This document shows positions 24,380-35,048 of a DNA stretch of 64,000 nt, piece after piece. Every line of letters begins with the position of its first letter. Positions within the stretch are counted from its first letter, which is position 1. The DNA comes from Heliocybe sulcata (lineage: Eukaryota > Basidiomycota > Agaricomycetes > Gloeophyllales > Gloeophyllaceae): positions 1,442,493 through 1,506,492 of the forward strand of contig ML213507.1 of assembly GCA_004369045.1 (NCBI GenBank). The letters are read 5' to 3'. The position numbers and the translations under genes are program-made. Under the pieces are notes generated by a model. That model did no database searches, was not told where the DNA came from, and saw only the letters and a program-made list of their open reading frames with translations.

Positions 24380-25510
24380 TTGGACGACACTGACTTCTCA
24401 TACACTGTCACAATTCGAGTATTACCTTGCAGGTACACTTCAGGCCTTTATGGAACCTGTCTAGCGCCTGCATCGATATATGCGTCCCACGAGCGCTTTC
24501 GAACTCTACAGATGAGAACGTCCGTCCATTCCATCTGTCTTGATGAAGCTAACATACATCTTCTCTGGGATATGCCAGATGACGAAGCAAGCGGCAATAC
24601 CTTCTTCGATAATCAGCTTTCTTCGCATGGACTCTCCTGTACCTCCATGTCCTACTTCCACGAAGGCGCGTATGTCGACTCCCCAACTGGTCTTCCGTCT
24701 CAGCGAGCGACCCAAGTTCAGCCAATGACCATGGCAACGCCTGCACCTGTCGTCTTTCCACAGCAATCACGACTGGTCACTGTAATGCCGCCGATGCTGC
24801 AACAACCACCAATGTATCCCATCGCAGCTCCACCTCCATATACCGTTCAGCCAGCTGCTGCCAACGGTACCGATCATTTGAGGACATTCTCTTTACATCC
24901 CTTTCCAAATGCCGCGGCGGCATTAGGTGTTTATTATCCTGGACAAACTATCGCCGGCCAAGCTATCGAAACTGGTCCACGCCCCAGGGGTATGATCGGG
25001 GGAGGAGGTTTTCAGCTAGCCGTGTACAGGGGCGCAAAGCGAGCGGTCATCGACGTCGAACACAACTGGGATGACTATCGCCTGCTGGTGCGAATATCAG
25101 AAGCATATGACAGGTTACGCGCTTGGAGGAAGTATCTCTCTTTAAAGTCGCTTAGGTGAGTAATGCACTGTGCATGGCTCGCAAAGATATTCACGCGTGA
25201 GTCACCCGACAGTTCTTTCACTACAGTGTGGGTCAGTTATCGCAGGCGCCTGCTCCTGATATTGTCGCTTATATCGGACGGGGTTCATCGAAATTAGGCT
25301 AACGCCGACTACATGTTTCCGCAAGTGACGAGAAGCCTACCTTCCGCATCTTCGGATGTGTACAAGGAGCAGCGCATCCGGCGGTTCCTGCGCCATCCTG
25401 AGGTCCTCCGAGGGAAGACAGAGGGAGTCTGGTCACATTTTTACGATACGTCGACCGCATTTACTATAGGAAGTGGGTTTTTGAAGTTGTCCTCCATCAT
25501 AATTAACTGA
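24380..25510 (+). CDS. Uncharacterised Agaricomycete-type protein, exon ends uncertain
   Basis: A 259-codon open frame (24380-25159) has coherent coding character: an acidic start, a Pro/Gln/Met-rich middle (about 24700-24870) and a conserved-looking block with AVIDVEHNWDDYRLLVRI and YDRLRAWRKYLSLKSL. The block reminds me of an Agaricomycete family that continues after SLKSLS with a YPQ run and an R-x-R-x-hydrophobic-HP motif. A matching segment, QRIRRFLRHPEVLRGK, is found at 25365-25420. A donor at 25159 (CTTAG|GTGAGT) and an acceptor at 25226 are clear. The frame then stops at 25302 unless a 34-nt intron at 25260-25293 is removed, which is very short. The gene may be intact with odd splicing, or decaying. 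The true start may be the ATG near 24512. Function unknown. Confidence 0.5.
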
Positions 25511-25747
25511 CTATATATGTACCCGTAGGTTACATGGTCGGCGCAGAATCTGCCTGTCTTGTCCTAGTCGGAATATTGAATTGGGCGCAGTTCTGAGCGG
25601 GCGGAAGGCCATGTTATTGAGAGCACGGGATACACCTTCATATTCTACGGGGCCGATTCGCCAATCCGTCGATCCAGTCAACCCGACCGTACAGACGCTC
25701 ATCGAGCCTCAATTTCACACTTAGTAGTCGAAGTGGAGGAAAGCGGC

Positions 25748-26766
25748 CTACTCCTTAGTAGCTCTCTCAAGCTCCTCGCGCACTTTCATGAAGTCGTTGG
25801 TATCGTTGATATGCGGGAAAGGCTCTGACGGCTCCGACCTTGCAGTCCAACCTATCAGCCCGACTCGCGCAGAGTTTAGATGAAACCACTCACACGCCCA
25901 GAAATTCGACCAGACGCGACCAGCCTTCTCCGACCTTGTACACCAGAAGCTGCTCCGGAGGGATGAGCTTCTTCACGAGCTCGTTGTGCTTGTCGAAGAA
26001 CTGGCGGAGGTCGGTCTCGCCGGTTCCTATAGTGGCAATGAAGAGATAGTCGGCGATCAGTACATGTATATCACGGAATTTCCAGCACGTACTGGATCCC
26101 AATGGACCGTAGCTCATCCACCAACTGGACATGCCTCTTATTGTAGGCGTTAGCTTTGATTGGTTCGCCGCAGCTAGGATCGGGTTCATTGCGCCAATGG
26201 TCGACTTCACTAGCAGTTCAGGTTTCATTCAGAATTAGGAGACCACCTCAAGACGGACCTTGAAGCTGGGCTCCCATCTCTCATAGTCCCTAACAGTCTG
26301 TGAGGACCCAGAGGATTAGTCATATGAATGTTCTCGGTAGAGAGCACGTACAAGGATGAACTTGGCATCGGGATAGGCTTTGTACACCTGTTCGGCGTAC
26401 ATGGCGGCGGGATAATCGAGGACGGATTTGCAATCTTTGAATAGGCGGTCGAGATCATCGACTGTCCCCTGGCCTAGTGCACTTCATTCTAGAGGATATC
26501 AGACCAGTTTTTCTTGCTCCCTTACCTTCACCGAAGCGCTTCCAGACATCAAATTCCTCTGCTCGCTCGTTCTCCACGATCTTGAACATGTGGTAGAATG
26601 GTCCGAACCCGAGCATGTCCAATGCATTGGCCAGGGACAGGGTCTAGAAAATCAACGTCAATACCATCGTTCGAGATCCAAAGTGAAGCTTATTCACGCC
26701 GGTTCGTCCATGTCCAAGGCATATGACCTTGACAGGGGCAGCGTTCGGACGGCTTGAATTGGACAT
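25748..26766 (-). CDS. Sulfotransferase-like P-loop protein, copy A
   Basis: Member of the fungal family often mislabelled NAD-dependent epimerase but resembling Sulfotransfer_4 P-loop proteins. Clear exons are 26698-26766, 26526-26643, 26352-26473, one starting at 26297, and the last two ending at 25894 and 25748. Spliced across the first intron, the phosphosulfate-binding loop reads ICLGHGRTGTLSLANAL. Family blocks follow: MLGFGPFYHMFKIVENERAEE, RLFKDCKSVLDYPAAMY, AYPDAKFILTVRDYERW, then KLIPPEQLLVYKVGEGWSRL and PFPHINDTNDF. Substrate and reaction are unknown. Two boundaries (about 26250 and 26090) need weak splice sites to keep frame, so the exact middle is uncertain. A paralogue lies at 47397-48416. 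Confidence 0.75.
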
Positions 26767-28450
26767 CTCTGAAGTTGTTGCTCCTGCGACTCGAAAGGCG
26801 GCCTTTATATCCCATATACAAAGATAATGTTGGCAGAGATAGCCGGGAGGAGATAATTGCAGCAAGGGAATATTTGTCGCCGTATAGGAACGGTTCGCAT
26901 CTTCGACGCATGCTCGCCGCGACCCCAGTCATAAAGAAGCCGGACTCGTAATCCCTGTTGAGCCCCCGCCTGATCACGAGTACGTCAGGAGATAGTAGGA
27001 GTTAGAGGCAGGAAGGAACAGCTCGGTCGCCATTAGTCGGTGGTGCGTTGATGGTAGTCAATTCCGAATTCCGTAGGCCCATATAGATTATGGCCAGGTA
27101 AAGTGGATTACCAGAAGCAAAACGCTCCAACGAGCGTCCGACTACCGTGTCCGCAGATTGTGCACGGAAGGCACTCTTGCCGCGCATGGATATGCAGAAC
27201 CCACGGCGGTACCCAGGGTGAGGCGGTCGTGCACGACCGCGTCCCACTAGCATGCGTTGGGTACGATGGCGAGGCGCGGATGCGTTAGTAAGGCTACCGG
27301 CAGATCATGGGTGGAAGAAGAGTAGGTCGCGACGGTAAGCATAGTCCGAGCCCTTATATACCTAGGCTTCAATGAGGAGATCGGGAGGTCGGATTGCACC
27401 ATTGCGAGACGGGCAGGTGATAAGCGAAGGGATGAGCACTTAAAACACGCCAAGAGCACTCGGAAATACTTAAGAGTCGTCCGCATCACTCTACATCGAA
27501 GAGCCAAACGTGAGCGGAGGATATTTTCGGAATATGAAGAGTACCGAAGGCATACCGCTGCCTCGCCTACGGTTGTTACGGTTATGCATTGTTTCAGCTC
27601 GCGCGACCACTAATTGCTTCATCATGACTTGGATCTTCATATAGCGTTATCCAGGCGGTTAGCAGCGAGTAACTTACTAGTCTCAGAGTGTACAGCTTCA
27701 ACCCGATGAATATTGGCGCGTAACTTCAAGTCTTCAAGCTACCGGAAGATGCCGGGTATTTCTTCGCCCTTTGCCAAATATTTATTGTGCGTCCATGGAA
27801 GGCCTTGCGATGTGTCGCTGTACCTCTTCTACTCGTCGACGTTTTCCCGTTAACTTGTACTACAGAATCCATCCGTCACGGCATAGCCTATCTCTGCTGC
27901 AAGACTTCCGCTGTAATCAGTCCTTTTGGATTTGAACGGAAATCTGTCTTTCTGGGCCTGTTAATCATTTCTAGGTGCCCCCTTTCTGTAATGTCCTCGT
28001 ACTGCAGGGCATTCTCCGTTCGCATCAGCACTTGGGCAAATGCTTGCTATACTTAACCCGACGATGGTGAAGCTTCTAATCTTATCTCGAAGGTCGGCAG
28101 TCCCCACCCGCCCATATCCCGACCACCACGCCCAGCAGCTCGTCTCTGCTTGCAAAGTTCTGTAATCCCTCAAGTATGCTGCTCGACCATGCTGCTTTGC
28201 TCGTAGCTTGAGTCTGTCTATTGCATAGAAGGGCATGCCAGCGTCGGGCAAACGACTATGGAATGACACGACAGGCGCTGAGAAGAGGCGCAGATAAGGG
28301 TTCCGTTGGCGCAGGCTCTTTATTTTTGAAGAGAAGAAGCGCTCTATGCACGACGTTTGTGATCGCATCCCCTGATAAGAGCATCTTTTATACACGGAAT
28401 GTCGACGGAGCCGATGACCTGCTCCATACCCCGCTCCGACTACCTTCACT
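26767..28450. other. Intergenic, no gene seen
   Basis: Long gap with only short shadow frames. It contains the upstream region of the urea transporter. I saw no repeat or RNA gene. Confidence 0.45.
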
Positions 28451-31062
28451 ATGGCTGACAACTCTAGCCCAGCGGTGACACCAGCTCTTCCTCAAGGCGC
28501 GGGATATGGCATCTGCATTGGTTTCGGGGTGCTGTTCGGTGTCACGATGTACGCCACGACGAAGGTCTTGGCGAAATTCATGAACGAGGTGCAGGGATCG
28601 GAGATGTTCATGACTGCGAAGCGCAGCATCAATACTGGCTTGATTGCCAGTGCAGTGGTCTCCTCATGGACAGTCGCAGCGACGCTGCTCACATCCTCGA
28701 CATGGTACGTGTCTCGCGCTATTTCTTTCTGCGTATCCTCTTTATTTGATCACCCTTAGGGCATTCTCGTACGGTGTATCGGGAGCATATTACTGTACGT
28801 ATCTCGTCGCGGCCGCGTACAAGTGCTGATACTGGAGTCTTGTATTCTTGTAGATGGTGAGTTCTCTGCAATTGTTTCTGTTGGCACGTCCTTGATCGCA
28901 TTACAGGCGCTGGAGCTTGCGTCCAGATCATTCTGTTTTCTGTGGCAGCGATAGAGCTGAAGAGAAAGGCTCCCGGTGCTCACACATTCCTAGAAGGTGC
29001 GTGCGAAACATGATGATTGATGAATCGTAACTAAGCCTGCGTCCACAGCTACTCAAGTGCGATACGGCGTAGCAGGGCACTGGATCCAAATATTCTACTC
29101 CACCTTATATCAAATATTCAATTGCGTAAATTTGCTTGTCGGAGGTACCTATCTGATTTTTTCGGTCGTGGTTGATCCATTAGACTCAAATGTCTGTCTC
29201 AGGTTCTGCTGTTTTTACTGCCTTGACCGGAATGAACGTCGTCGCAGGCTGTTTCTTGCTACCATTGGGCGTTGTGATCTATACTCTCACAGGAGGAAGT
29301 AAGTGACGGAGTCTATCCTATGATCCAAGAATACTCATCGCTCGAACAGTCAAGGCCACTTTTCTTGCGTAAGTGAACCAGCAAAGCCGGTGCAGACTCG
29401 AGCTCACCTCAAGTATCCAGAGATTATACGCATACCGTAATCATATATTTCATCACCCTGGCCGCGCTGTTCACAGCGTACTCTCGCTCTGACCTTATCG
29501 GCTCGCCGGACAGAATGTATGAATTATTAAGACAGGCAGCGCAAGCAGCCCCCGTCCAAGGGAACGCGCAAGGAGAATACGTGACGATGCAGTCGCTCAA
29601 CGGTATCATCCTTGGAATTGTGATTTTTGCGACAGGTACGCTTGCGAACCTTATGTTTCGGACACTCACTTAGTTCAAGCTTAGGTTGGGCTGCTGCGGT
29701 TGATGTACAGCTCTTCCAAAAGGCCATCGCTGCCGACCCGTCCAAAACGATGGGCGGGTATCTCCTCGGCGGACTATGCTGGTTCGCAATCCCTTTCTGC
29801 CTCGCGACGACATTTGGTCTCGTAGGCCGCGCCCTACAGTCGTCCCCCTCCTTCCCAACGTACCCTCGCAGCATGTCAACTGCCGAAATCAACGCTGGTC
29901 TCGCAATGCCATACGCTGCCCAGGCTCTGATGGGCAAGGGTGGCGCTGTCGCGGTCCTGCTGATGATGTTCATGGCTGTCACGTCCGCGTTCTCGAGCGA
30001 TCTGGTGTGCGTGGCGAGTGTGATGACGTACGACGTATATAGAGGGTATATTAACCCGAAGGCTACGGGAGGGCGGCTGTTGAAGTTGAGCCATTTCGTC
30101 GTGATCGCGTTTACCATCGTCTGCTCGTGCATTGCTACGGGTTTGAGCCAAACGTCTATTGGCGTGAATTTCATTGTGGTGAGTGGGTTCACTTCGTCTG
30201 TCGTCGCTACCCGTTGATAACCGCATGCTAGACGTCAATTGGAATCATTTGTGCCCCTGCTGTGATACCGATTGCTTGCACCATCCTGTGGAGGAAACAG
30301 AACACGATCGCTGTCGTGGGTGCACCTATCCTTGGGACAATCACCGGGATTGCGTGCTGGCTTGGGGTGACGAGCCGCTGGTACGGACAGGTACGGGAAT
30401 TCACTGTCTCTTTAAGACATTTCATGCTAATCCTATGTTCTTAGTTAACAGTCGACAATTTGGGGACGCCGCACTCGCTCCTCGTCGGGAATGTGGTAGC
30501 ATTACTCTGCCCTATTGTATATTCGCCACTCTTGACCTATGCTTTCGGTCCTCAAGACTTTGACTGGGGGACGCTACGTGACAAGATTCATGTTGTGGAC
30601 GACAGCGACGTTCAGGGTATGACCAAGGAGCAGCTGGAGCAACAGCGGGAGGAGGACGCCATGACGCCGGAGAATAACGAGAGAATGAAGCGTTCTAGGA
30701 GAATAGCAACCTACGCCTCCATTGTGAGTTTGACTTCATCCTGATCTGGCATGAACTGACGAGTGTCGTAGGCCATGGCGCTGGGATTCATCATCTTATT
30801 CCCTATGCCCATGTACGGCACGCACTACGTCTTCTCAAGAGATTTCTTCCGGTTCTGGGTCGTGTGGACATTCCTCTGGGCGTGGATCGCATGCTTGATC
30901 ATCCTGATCTTGCCTATCTGGCAAGGACGACGCTCGCTCTCGCTGCTATGCAGTCAGTTCTTGTTCAAGTCAAACGCGAGCCCTCCTGCCCCAGCCGAAT
31001 CTGACTCAGGCGTGGTGGAAGTCAATGTTTTGGACTCGGCGTCCATGGAGAAGAAGGCGTAA
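28451..31062 (+). CDS. DUR3: Urea active transporter, sodium:solute symporter family
   Basis: Plasma-membrane importer of urea (and in yeast polyamines) coupled to an ion gradient. Twelve exons: join(28451..28704,28760..28794,28854..28856,28907..28996,29049..29144,29203..29298,29350..29368,29421..29635,29685..30178,30232..30390,30445..30723,30772..31062), 676 residues, near the fungal Dur3 size. SSS-family blocks are [88 protein letters not shown] and [16 protein letters not shown]. About 14-15 hydrophobic helices are visible, with an acidic loop before the last pair. The third exon is only 3 nt (ATG) and supplies the split Tyr-Gly pair in YYYGAGA. Introns are 48-59 nt. Nitrogen catabolite control is typical of the family but no site was established here. 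Confidence 0.95.
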
Positions 31063-31457
31063 TACGGGTAGTGCCGGTGTAGGATATTTCTGCGAAGCCA
31101 ATAAAATCTGTTCAACTCCAAGGTGCCCATCTGACTGTTCCCTACGAGTGGCTGATGGCATTTGAGGAGTTCTTCAGGTTAGCATCCTTATTGGTCATGA
31201 CTTCCTACATCTGGTGCTCGTATTGTATGGACGCGCCGTCAACAGAAATGAGGACAATGGAGGGCGGTAGGGGCGCACATCGCGTGACGTACTGACATAC
31301 GGCATCGTTACTTCGGCGAGAAACAGTCTGTGAGCGGCCTCTTCGTGTTATCAGTCGTTATCGGCGACCATTACGTACGTACGAGCTTGACCGATCAATC
31401 ATATAAGCGATCAGTCCAAATGCTCCCCGACAGTACTCTGCCTTCACGTTCATCGCC
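31063..31457. other. Intergenic between DUR3 and the dehydrogenase
   Basis: No gene. A TATA-like box lies at 31402-31407, 50 nt before the dehydrogenase start. Confidence 0.5.
31402..31407 (+). promoter_or_regulatory. TATA-like box of the zinc dehydrogenase
   Basis: TATAAG, 50 nt upstream of the ATG at 31458. Confidence 0.5.
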
Positions 31458-33003
31458 ATGACACCAGCACAAATGAAAGCAGTGGTCTATTCAGCGGTGC
31501 GTCCCATTAATCAGACGCAATGACAAGGAAGAAGCTGATCATGCCAATTGAATGTTTATAGCCGTCGCAGTTCAGCGTTCGAGAGGAGCCGGTTCCTCGC
31601 CCTGCGAAGGGTCAAATATTGATTAAAGGTATGCCTCGTAGTCAATTCAAGGGACGCATACTAATGGAGCTCCCATGCGGTAGTCTCGTGTGTCGGTTAG
31701 TACCATGTCGCGCGATCAAGCTCAAGACCGGATTGAAGAGCTTTTGCGAAGGGGTCTGCGGATCTGACGGCCACATCCATGCTGGAGAGTTCCCTGTACT
31801 CTATCCAGTACGTCCCCTGTGCTTGCTCCTTATTGGCTAGCTCGAGCAATTGATGACTGTATCAGCTTATCCCTGGACATGAAGTGATGGGGACGGTACA
31901 CAGTATCGGCGAAGGAGTCGATGGATATATGATTGGTGACCGCTGCGTCGTGGAACCAGTTGCCTTCGTAAGAATTTGGAATGCTACTATGACGCAGCTA
32001 CCCGACACATAGTTTCCCTAGTGTGGGCAGTGCTTTTTCTGCCGTCGCGGGAATCATGTCATGTGCTTGAATCTTGGTGGCCACGGCGTCACCTTTCCCG
32101 GGGGGTTCGCGGAGTATATGCTCACGTGGGTATCGGCTGCGTGGAGGACGTCATGCTGACCTTGATTAATTGTGCAGTGAGGCAAGCCGAGTCTTCAAGA
32201 TCAAGAACCTGACCGATGAGGAAGCTGTCCTGATAGAACCGACATCGTGCGCCCTACACGCCATCGACAGGCTCAAGGTAAAAGTGGGCGCCGAGGCTCT
32301 GGTCATCGGAGCCGGCCCGTCGGGCATGATGCTCGCCCAGCTGCTCAAACTCAACGGCGCGTCGAAAGTGGTCGTCGTCGCCCCTGCGGGGCGCAAGATG
32401 GAGGTGGCGAGGCGCCTCGAGGCCGGGGACGAGTATGTCGAGCTGGATCGGTCCGACTCGCGGGCTGGATGGGCGAAGGTCAAGAGGGAGTATCCGCGAG
32501 GATTTGATGTCGTGGTAAGTCACTGGTAGAGTCTTGTTTTTCCTTATGTCGTCTGATCCTGAGCTTGGGTAATAAGGTGGAAATGACCGGCTCCGAGGCT
32601 ATAATCAACGACGCTATAAACTACGTGCGCCGGGGTGGTAGTCTTATGATTTATAGCCTCTACCCGCCTTCGGCCCTCGTACATTGGCCTCCGTCCAAGA
32701 TATTCGCGGATGAGATTGAGGTAAGTCTAGTGGCGTCCTGGCGAGATCTCGGAGCTGCAGCTCTCACTGCGATTGTAGATTCTCGGCAGTATGGCGCAGG
32801 CGTACTGCTTCCCGAGGGCGGTAGAGTATATCGAAAGTAGGAAGGTCAAGACGCAGGGCGTTGTAGGTTGACATTGCCCCGTATCCGATATCTCGTCTCA
32901 CGGCTTCACACAGGTTACCGATATATTTAAACTGGACGAATGGGAGAAGGTCCTCGAGAAGATGGAGAGCCGGGACTTTGTGAAGATCGCAGTCAAGGTA
33001 TAA
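31458..33003 (+). CDS. Zinc-containing alcohol/polyol dehydrogenase (MDR family)
   Basis: NAD(P)-dependent dehydrogenase of the sorbitol/arabinitol/threonine-dehydrogenase-like branch. Ten exons: join(31458..31496,31562..31628,31684..31695,31752..31807,31866..31967,32022..32125,32178..32514,32577..32720,32779..32862,32914..33003), 344 residues. Landmarks are GVCGSDGHIHAGEF with the catalytic-zinc Cys, IPGHEVMG with the GHE zinc ligands, structural-zinc cysteines in CGQCFFCRRGNHVMC, a Rossmann GAGPSGMMLAQL and VEMTGSEAI. The C-terminus is FKLDEWEKVLEKM and ends KIAVKV. Exon 3 is only 12 nt; with the chosen GTTAGT donor it reads SCVGVCGSD, one residue longer than the usual CG-x-CG-x-D. The exact substrate cannot be told from sequence. 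It is transcribed in the same direction as DUR3, 395 bp downstream. Confidence 0.88.
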
Positions 33004-33250
33004 CGTTATGGCACTGCTGTTCTGGTGAATGTACCTGTTCCGTGATGGCGGGATTCGCCCATCAGACGTGCGATGTCTCATGTCTTATTGTGCTACGCAC
33101 GCGACTGCAACGCCACTGAATGATAGATACGCTTTTAACTCTCAGTGGCGTGGCTAGCTGCTGGTTATGGTGCCTCTTCGGTGCATCAGCACCGTAGCTG
33201 TCTGGCTACCGCAGTCAGTGGCGCATTTCTCAGGGATCACCACAATCCCA

Positions 33251-33256
33251 TATAAC
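33251..33256 (+). promoter_or_regulatory. TATA-like box upstream of the small secreted peptide
   Basis: TATAAC about 240 nt before the ATG at 33495. The distance is explained if the leader contains the intron at about 33424-33484. Confidence 0.35.
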
Positions 33257-33494
33257 ACCTGTCAAGGTACATTGTACCAACCAAGCGTCTAACATCTGTA
33301 CCTAGTGAGTTATGCCTCCTTCCTCGACGTTTTGGCGCTCACTGGTCTCACCAAGTAATTTCCGCAACGTCAAAGTCCTGATTATCACATCCCTCGTCTC
33401 GCTTCTACGAACTTGCACGTCTCGTAAGCCTTCTGTCGATCTCAACCCTGTTCAAAGCTGACCGCGCATCGTGCTGTTTTACAGCCTAGTGAAA

Positions 33495-33629
33495 ATGAAA
33501 GTCTTAGCCGCTTTGTCCGTTCTTTTGCTTGCGTTTCTCGTCCAGGCAGGGCGCTTCAAAGCAAGAGATCCCAGATGTGACGTTCTCTGCGTAGACTGTC
33601 CTAATCCGACCCCTGCATGTGGTGAATGA
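33495..33629 (+). CDS. Small secreted cysteine-rich peptide (44 residues)
   Basis: A short gene below usual ORF cut-offs. A leader intron is well formed: GTAAGC near 33424, branch-like GCTGACC, acceptor TTTTACAG ending at 33484. The ATG follows 11 nt later. The first 18 residues, MKVLAALSVLLLAFLVQA, are a textbook signal peptide. The mature part has four cysteines (C28, C32, C35, C42) and ends DCPNPTPACGE. The CP-x(4)-P-x-CG run resembles the first half of a Kazal-type inhibitor domain, but no second half (DG-x-TY) follows in any plausible spliced frame. It may be a complete mini-peptide or a truncated relative. Secretion is well supported by sequence; function is not known. Confidence 0.55.
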   Translation: MKVLAALSVLLLAFLVQAGRFKARDPRCDVLCVDCPNPTPACGE

Positions 33630-33855
33630 AAGAATGGTCTCTTGTACATAGATAGCATAGTCGTGCAAGGCATGGAGGCACCTATCAGTTGCGTCGTCAC
33701 GAGTATTAAACGTCATCTGAATTACCCCGAATGAATACATGATAGCATAACCGCGTAATATAATGGTATAGGGTGAACTAGGAAATATACGCCACTGACA
33801 ATATTCGGAGAGCCGAGCCTCAGAGGGAACGGGCAAATGGCCCATGGGAGCGCCA

Positions 33856-34461
33856 TTACTGCTTGAGCCTCTGATGTGGCGGAGACACAGGGGAGTCCAG
33901 CGCCGTGTGGCGTCGCTTCGTACCTACTACCGCATCCCCCGCAAACAGATCTGGAATAGGAGGGAGCGTGTTATGGGTGTCGGGTCTTGTGGACAAAGGC
34001 CTGACGTGCACGGAACCCATCAGAGTACGGGACTCGTACTCCAAGGCGGTAGGGGTTCGTGTGGCGTCCTCTCCTGAGGACCGCAACCTCTTGGCGACCC
34101 TGCTAGAGAAGAGCAGAGAGCCCATAGGTTCGTCTGTGTCCATCTGGTTATCGAAGAGGTGTTCGTCGAGTGACGATTCGGTGGTTGCGGGAAGCAAGGT
34201 TGACGAGATGACGGGGGTCCATCGGGGATCCCATGCCTGACGACAAAGAGGTGGTTCGGCTGGGTGTATTGCGTGGCACTCGAGGTCGATGATCATGTTA
34301 TGAGGCGTGAAGAGTGGTGAGGAGGTGGTGCTGCTATGGGTATTGCAGTGGGTGTCGAGTTGATTTGCGTCTGAAGGAGAGTTGTGGCACGAGTAGCTTC
34401 TCATTTGTGAGAACCAGCATTTAAGAAACATGACAGAGTATACGTACCTTTCCTGTAGCAT
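33856..34461 (-). CDS. Uncharacterised small Ser/Pro-rich protein
   Basis: Structure: a first exon starting at 34461 (MLQE) that ends at AG before GTACGT, a 51-nt intron at about 34397-34447, then a long exon to the stop at 33856, giving about 184 residues. The reading frame is also open through the intron. The promoter is good: TATAAG on the minus strand at 34511-34516, some 50 nt before the ATG. The product is rich in Ser, Thr, Pro and Arg, with two basic clusters (AKRLRSS, TKRRH) that could be nuclear-localisation signals. The ending is SPVSPPHQRLKQ. I recognise no domain. Promoter, start and frame agree, but conservation is untested. Confidence 0.5.
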   Translation of the reverse strand: MLQERYVYSVMFLKCWFSQMRSYSCHNSPSDANQLDTHCNTHSSTTSSPLFTPHNMIIDLECHAIHPAEPPLCRQAWDPRWTPVISSTLLPATTESSLDEHLFDNQMDTDEPMGSLLFSSRVAKRLRSSGEDATRTPTALEYESRTLMGSVHVRPLSTRPDTHNTLPPIPDLFAGDAVVGTKRRHTALDSPVSPPHQRLKQ

Positions 34462-34510
34462 GGCGGACGAAGTGAGTGTAGCTGTTGCGAGAAATGAGCG
34501 GTGGAAGGAG

Positions 34511-34516
34511 CTTATA
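34511..34516 (-). promoter_or_regulatory. TATA-like box of the 33.9-34.5 kb gene
   Basis: TATAAG on the minus strand, 50 nt upstream of the ATG at 34461. Confidence 0.5.
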
Positions 34517-34519
34517 TTG

Positions 34520-35048
34520 GATCAGGAGGCAATGCCAGCGGAAGAAGTCAGGAGATTGCACTGTATAATGGCCATGCTTGGCAAGTGACGCTTCTTATCC
34601 ATTTGCCGAAGATCTGCGGGCAGATATGCTGGTTGCTCATTGGTCAACCGGTCGTCGATGGTGACCTGCTGACAAGCTTTTATATAGAGCCATCGTACCG
34701 CAAATGTAGAGCGGCTCGAGCTACACCAGCAATTTCAGACGATCTCAAAGTCTGTAGCATCTGCGAAAGGGACTACCCAAGTCCCGGAAGCTGGCGGTTA
34801 ACGTGAACTGTTGTGGCGCAGTCGTACGACCGTATAACGTCCGCCACAAGCTGGGACAAATATCAGTACTCGAAATTGCCGCTCATTCCCTTTCGATCTC
34901 GAAGCTCCTGGACGCAATCTAGAATACTGACTCAGTTTGTATCGCAGCCGGAGCTAAGAGATTTGATGTGATGTCTCCGTATATCCGAGCCTCTGGCATT
35001 ACAAAACAGTATCCTCCCTGTTTAGCTCTGCTCTACCCGCCATTATCG
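34520..35048. other. Intergenic, no gene seen
   Basis: Short frames only. Confidence 0.45.

Noticed and set aside
31621-31840. Plus-strand 73-codon frame covering dehydrogenase exons
   Set aside because: It reads through introns of the zinc dehydrogenase; the spliced product accounts for the conserved parts.
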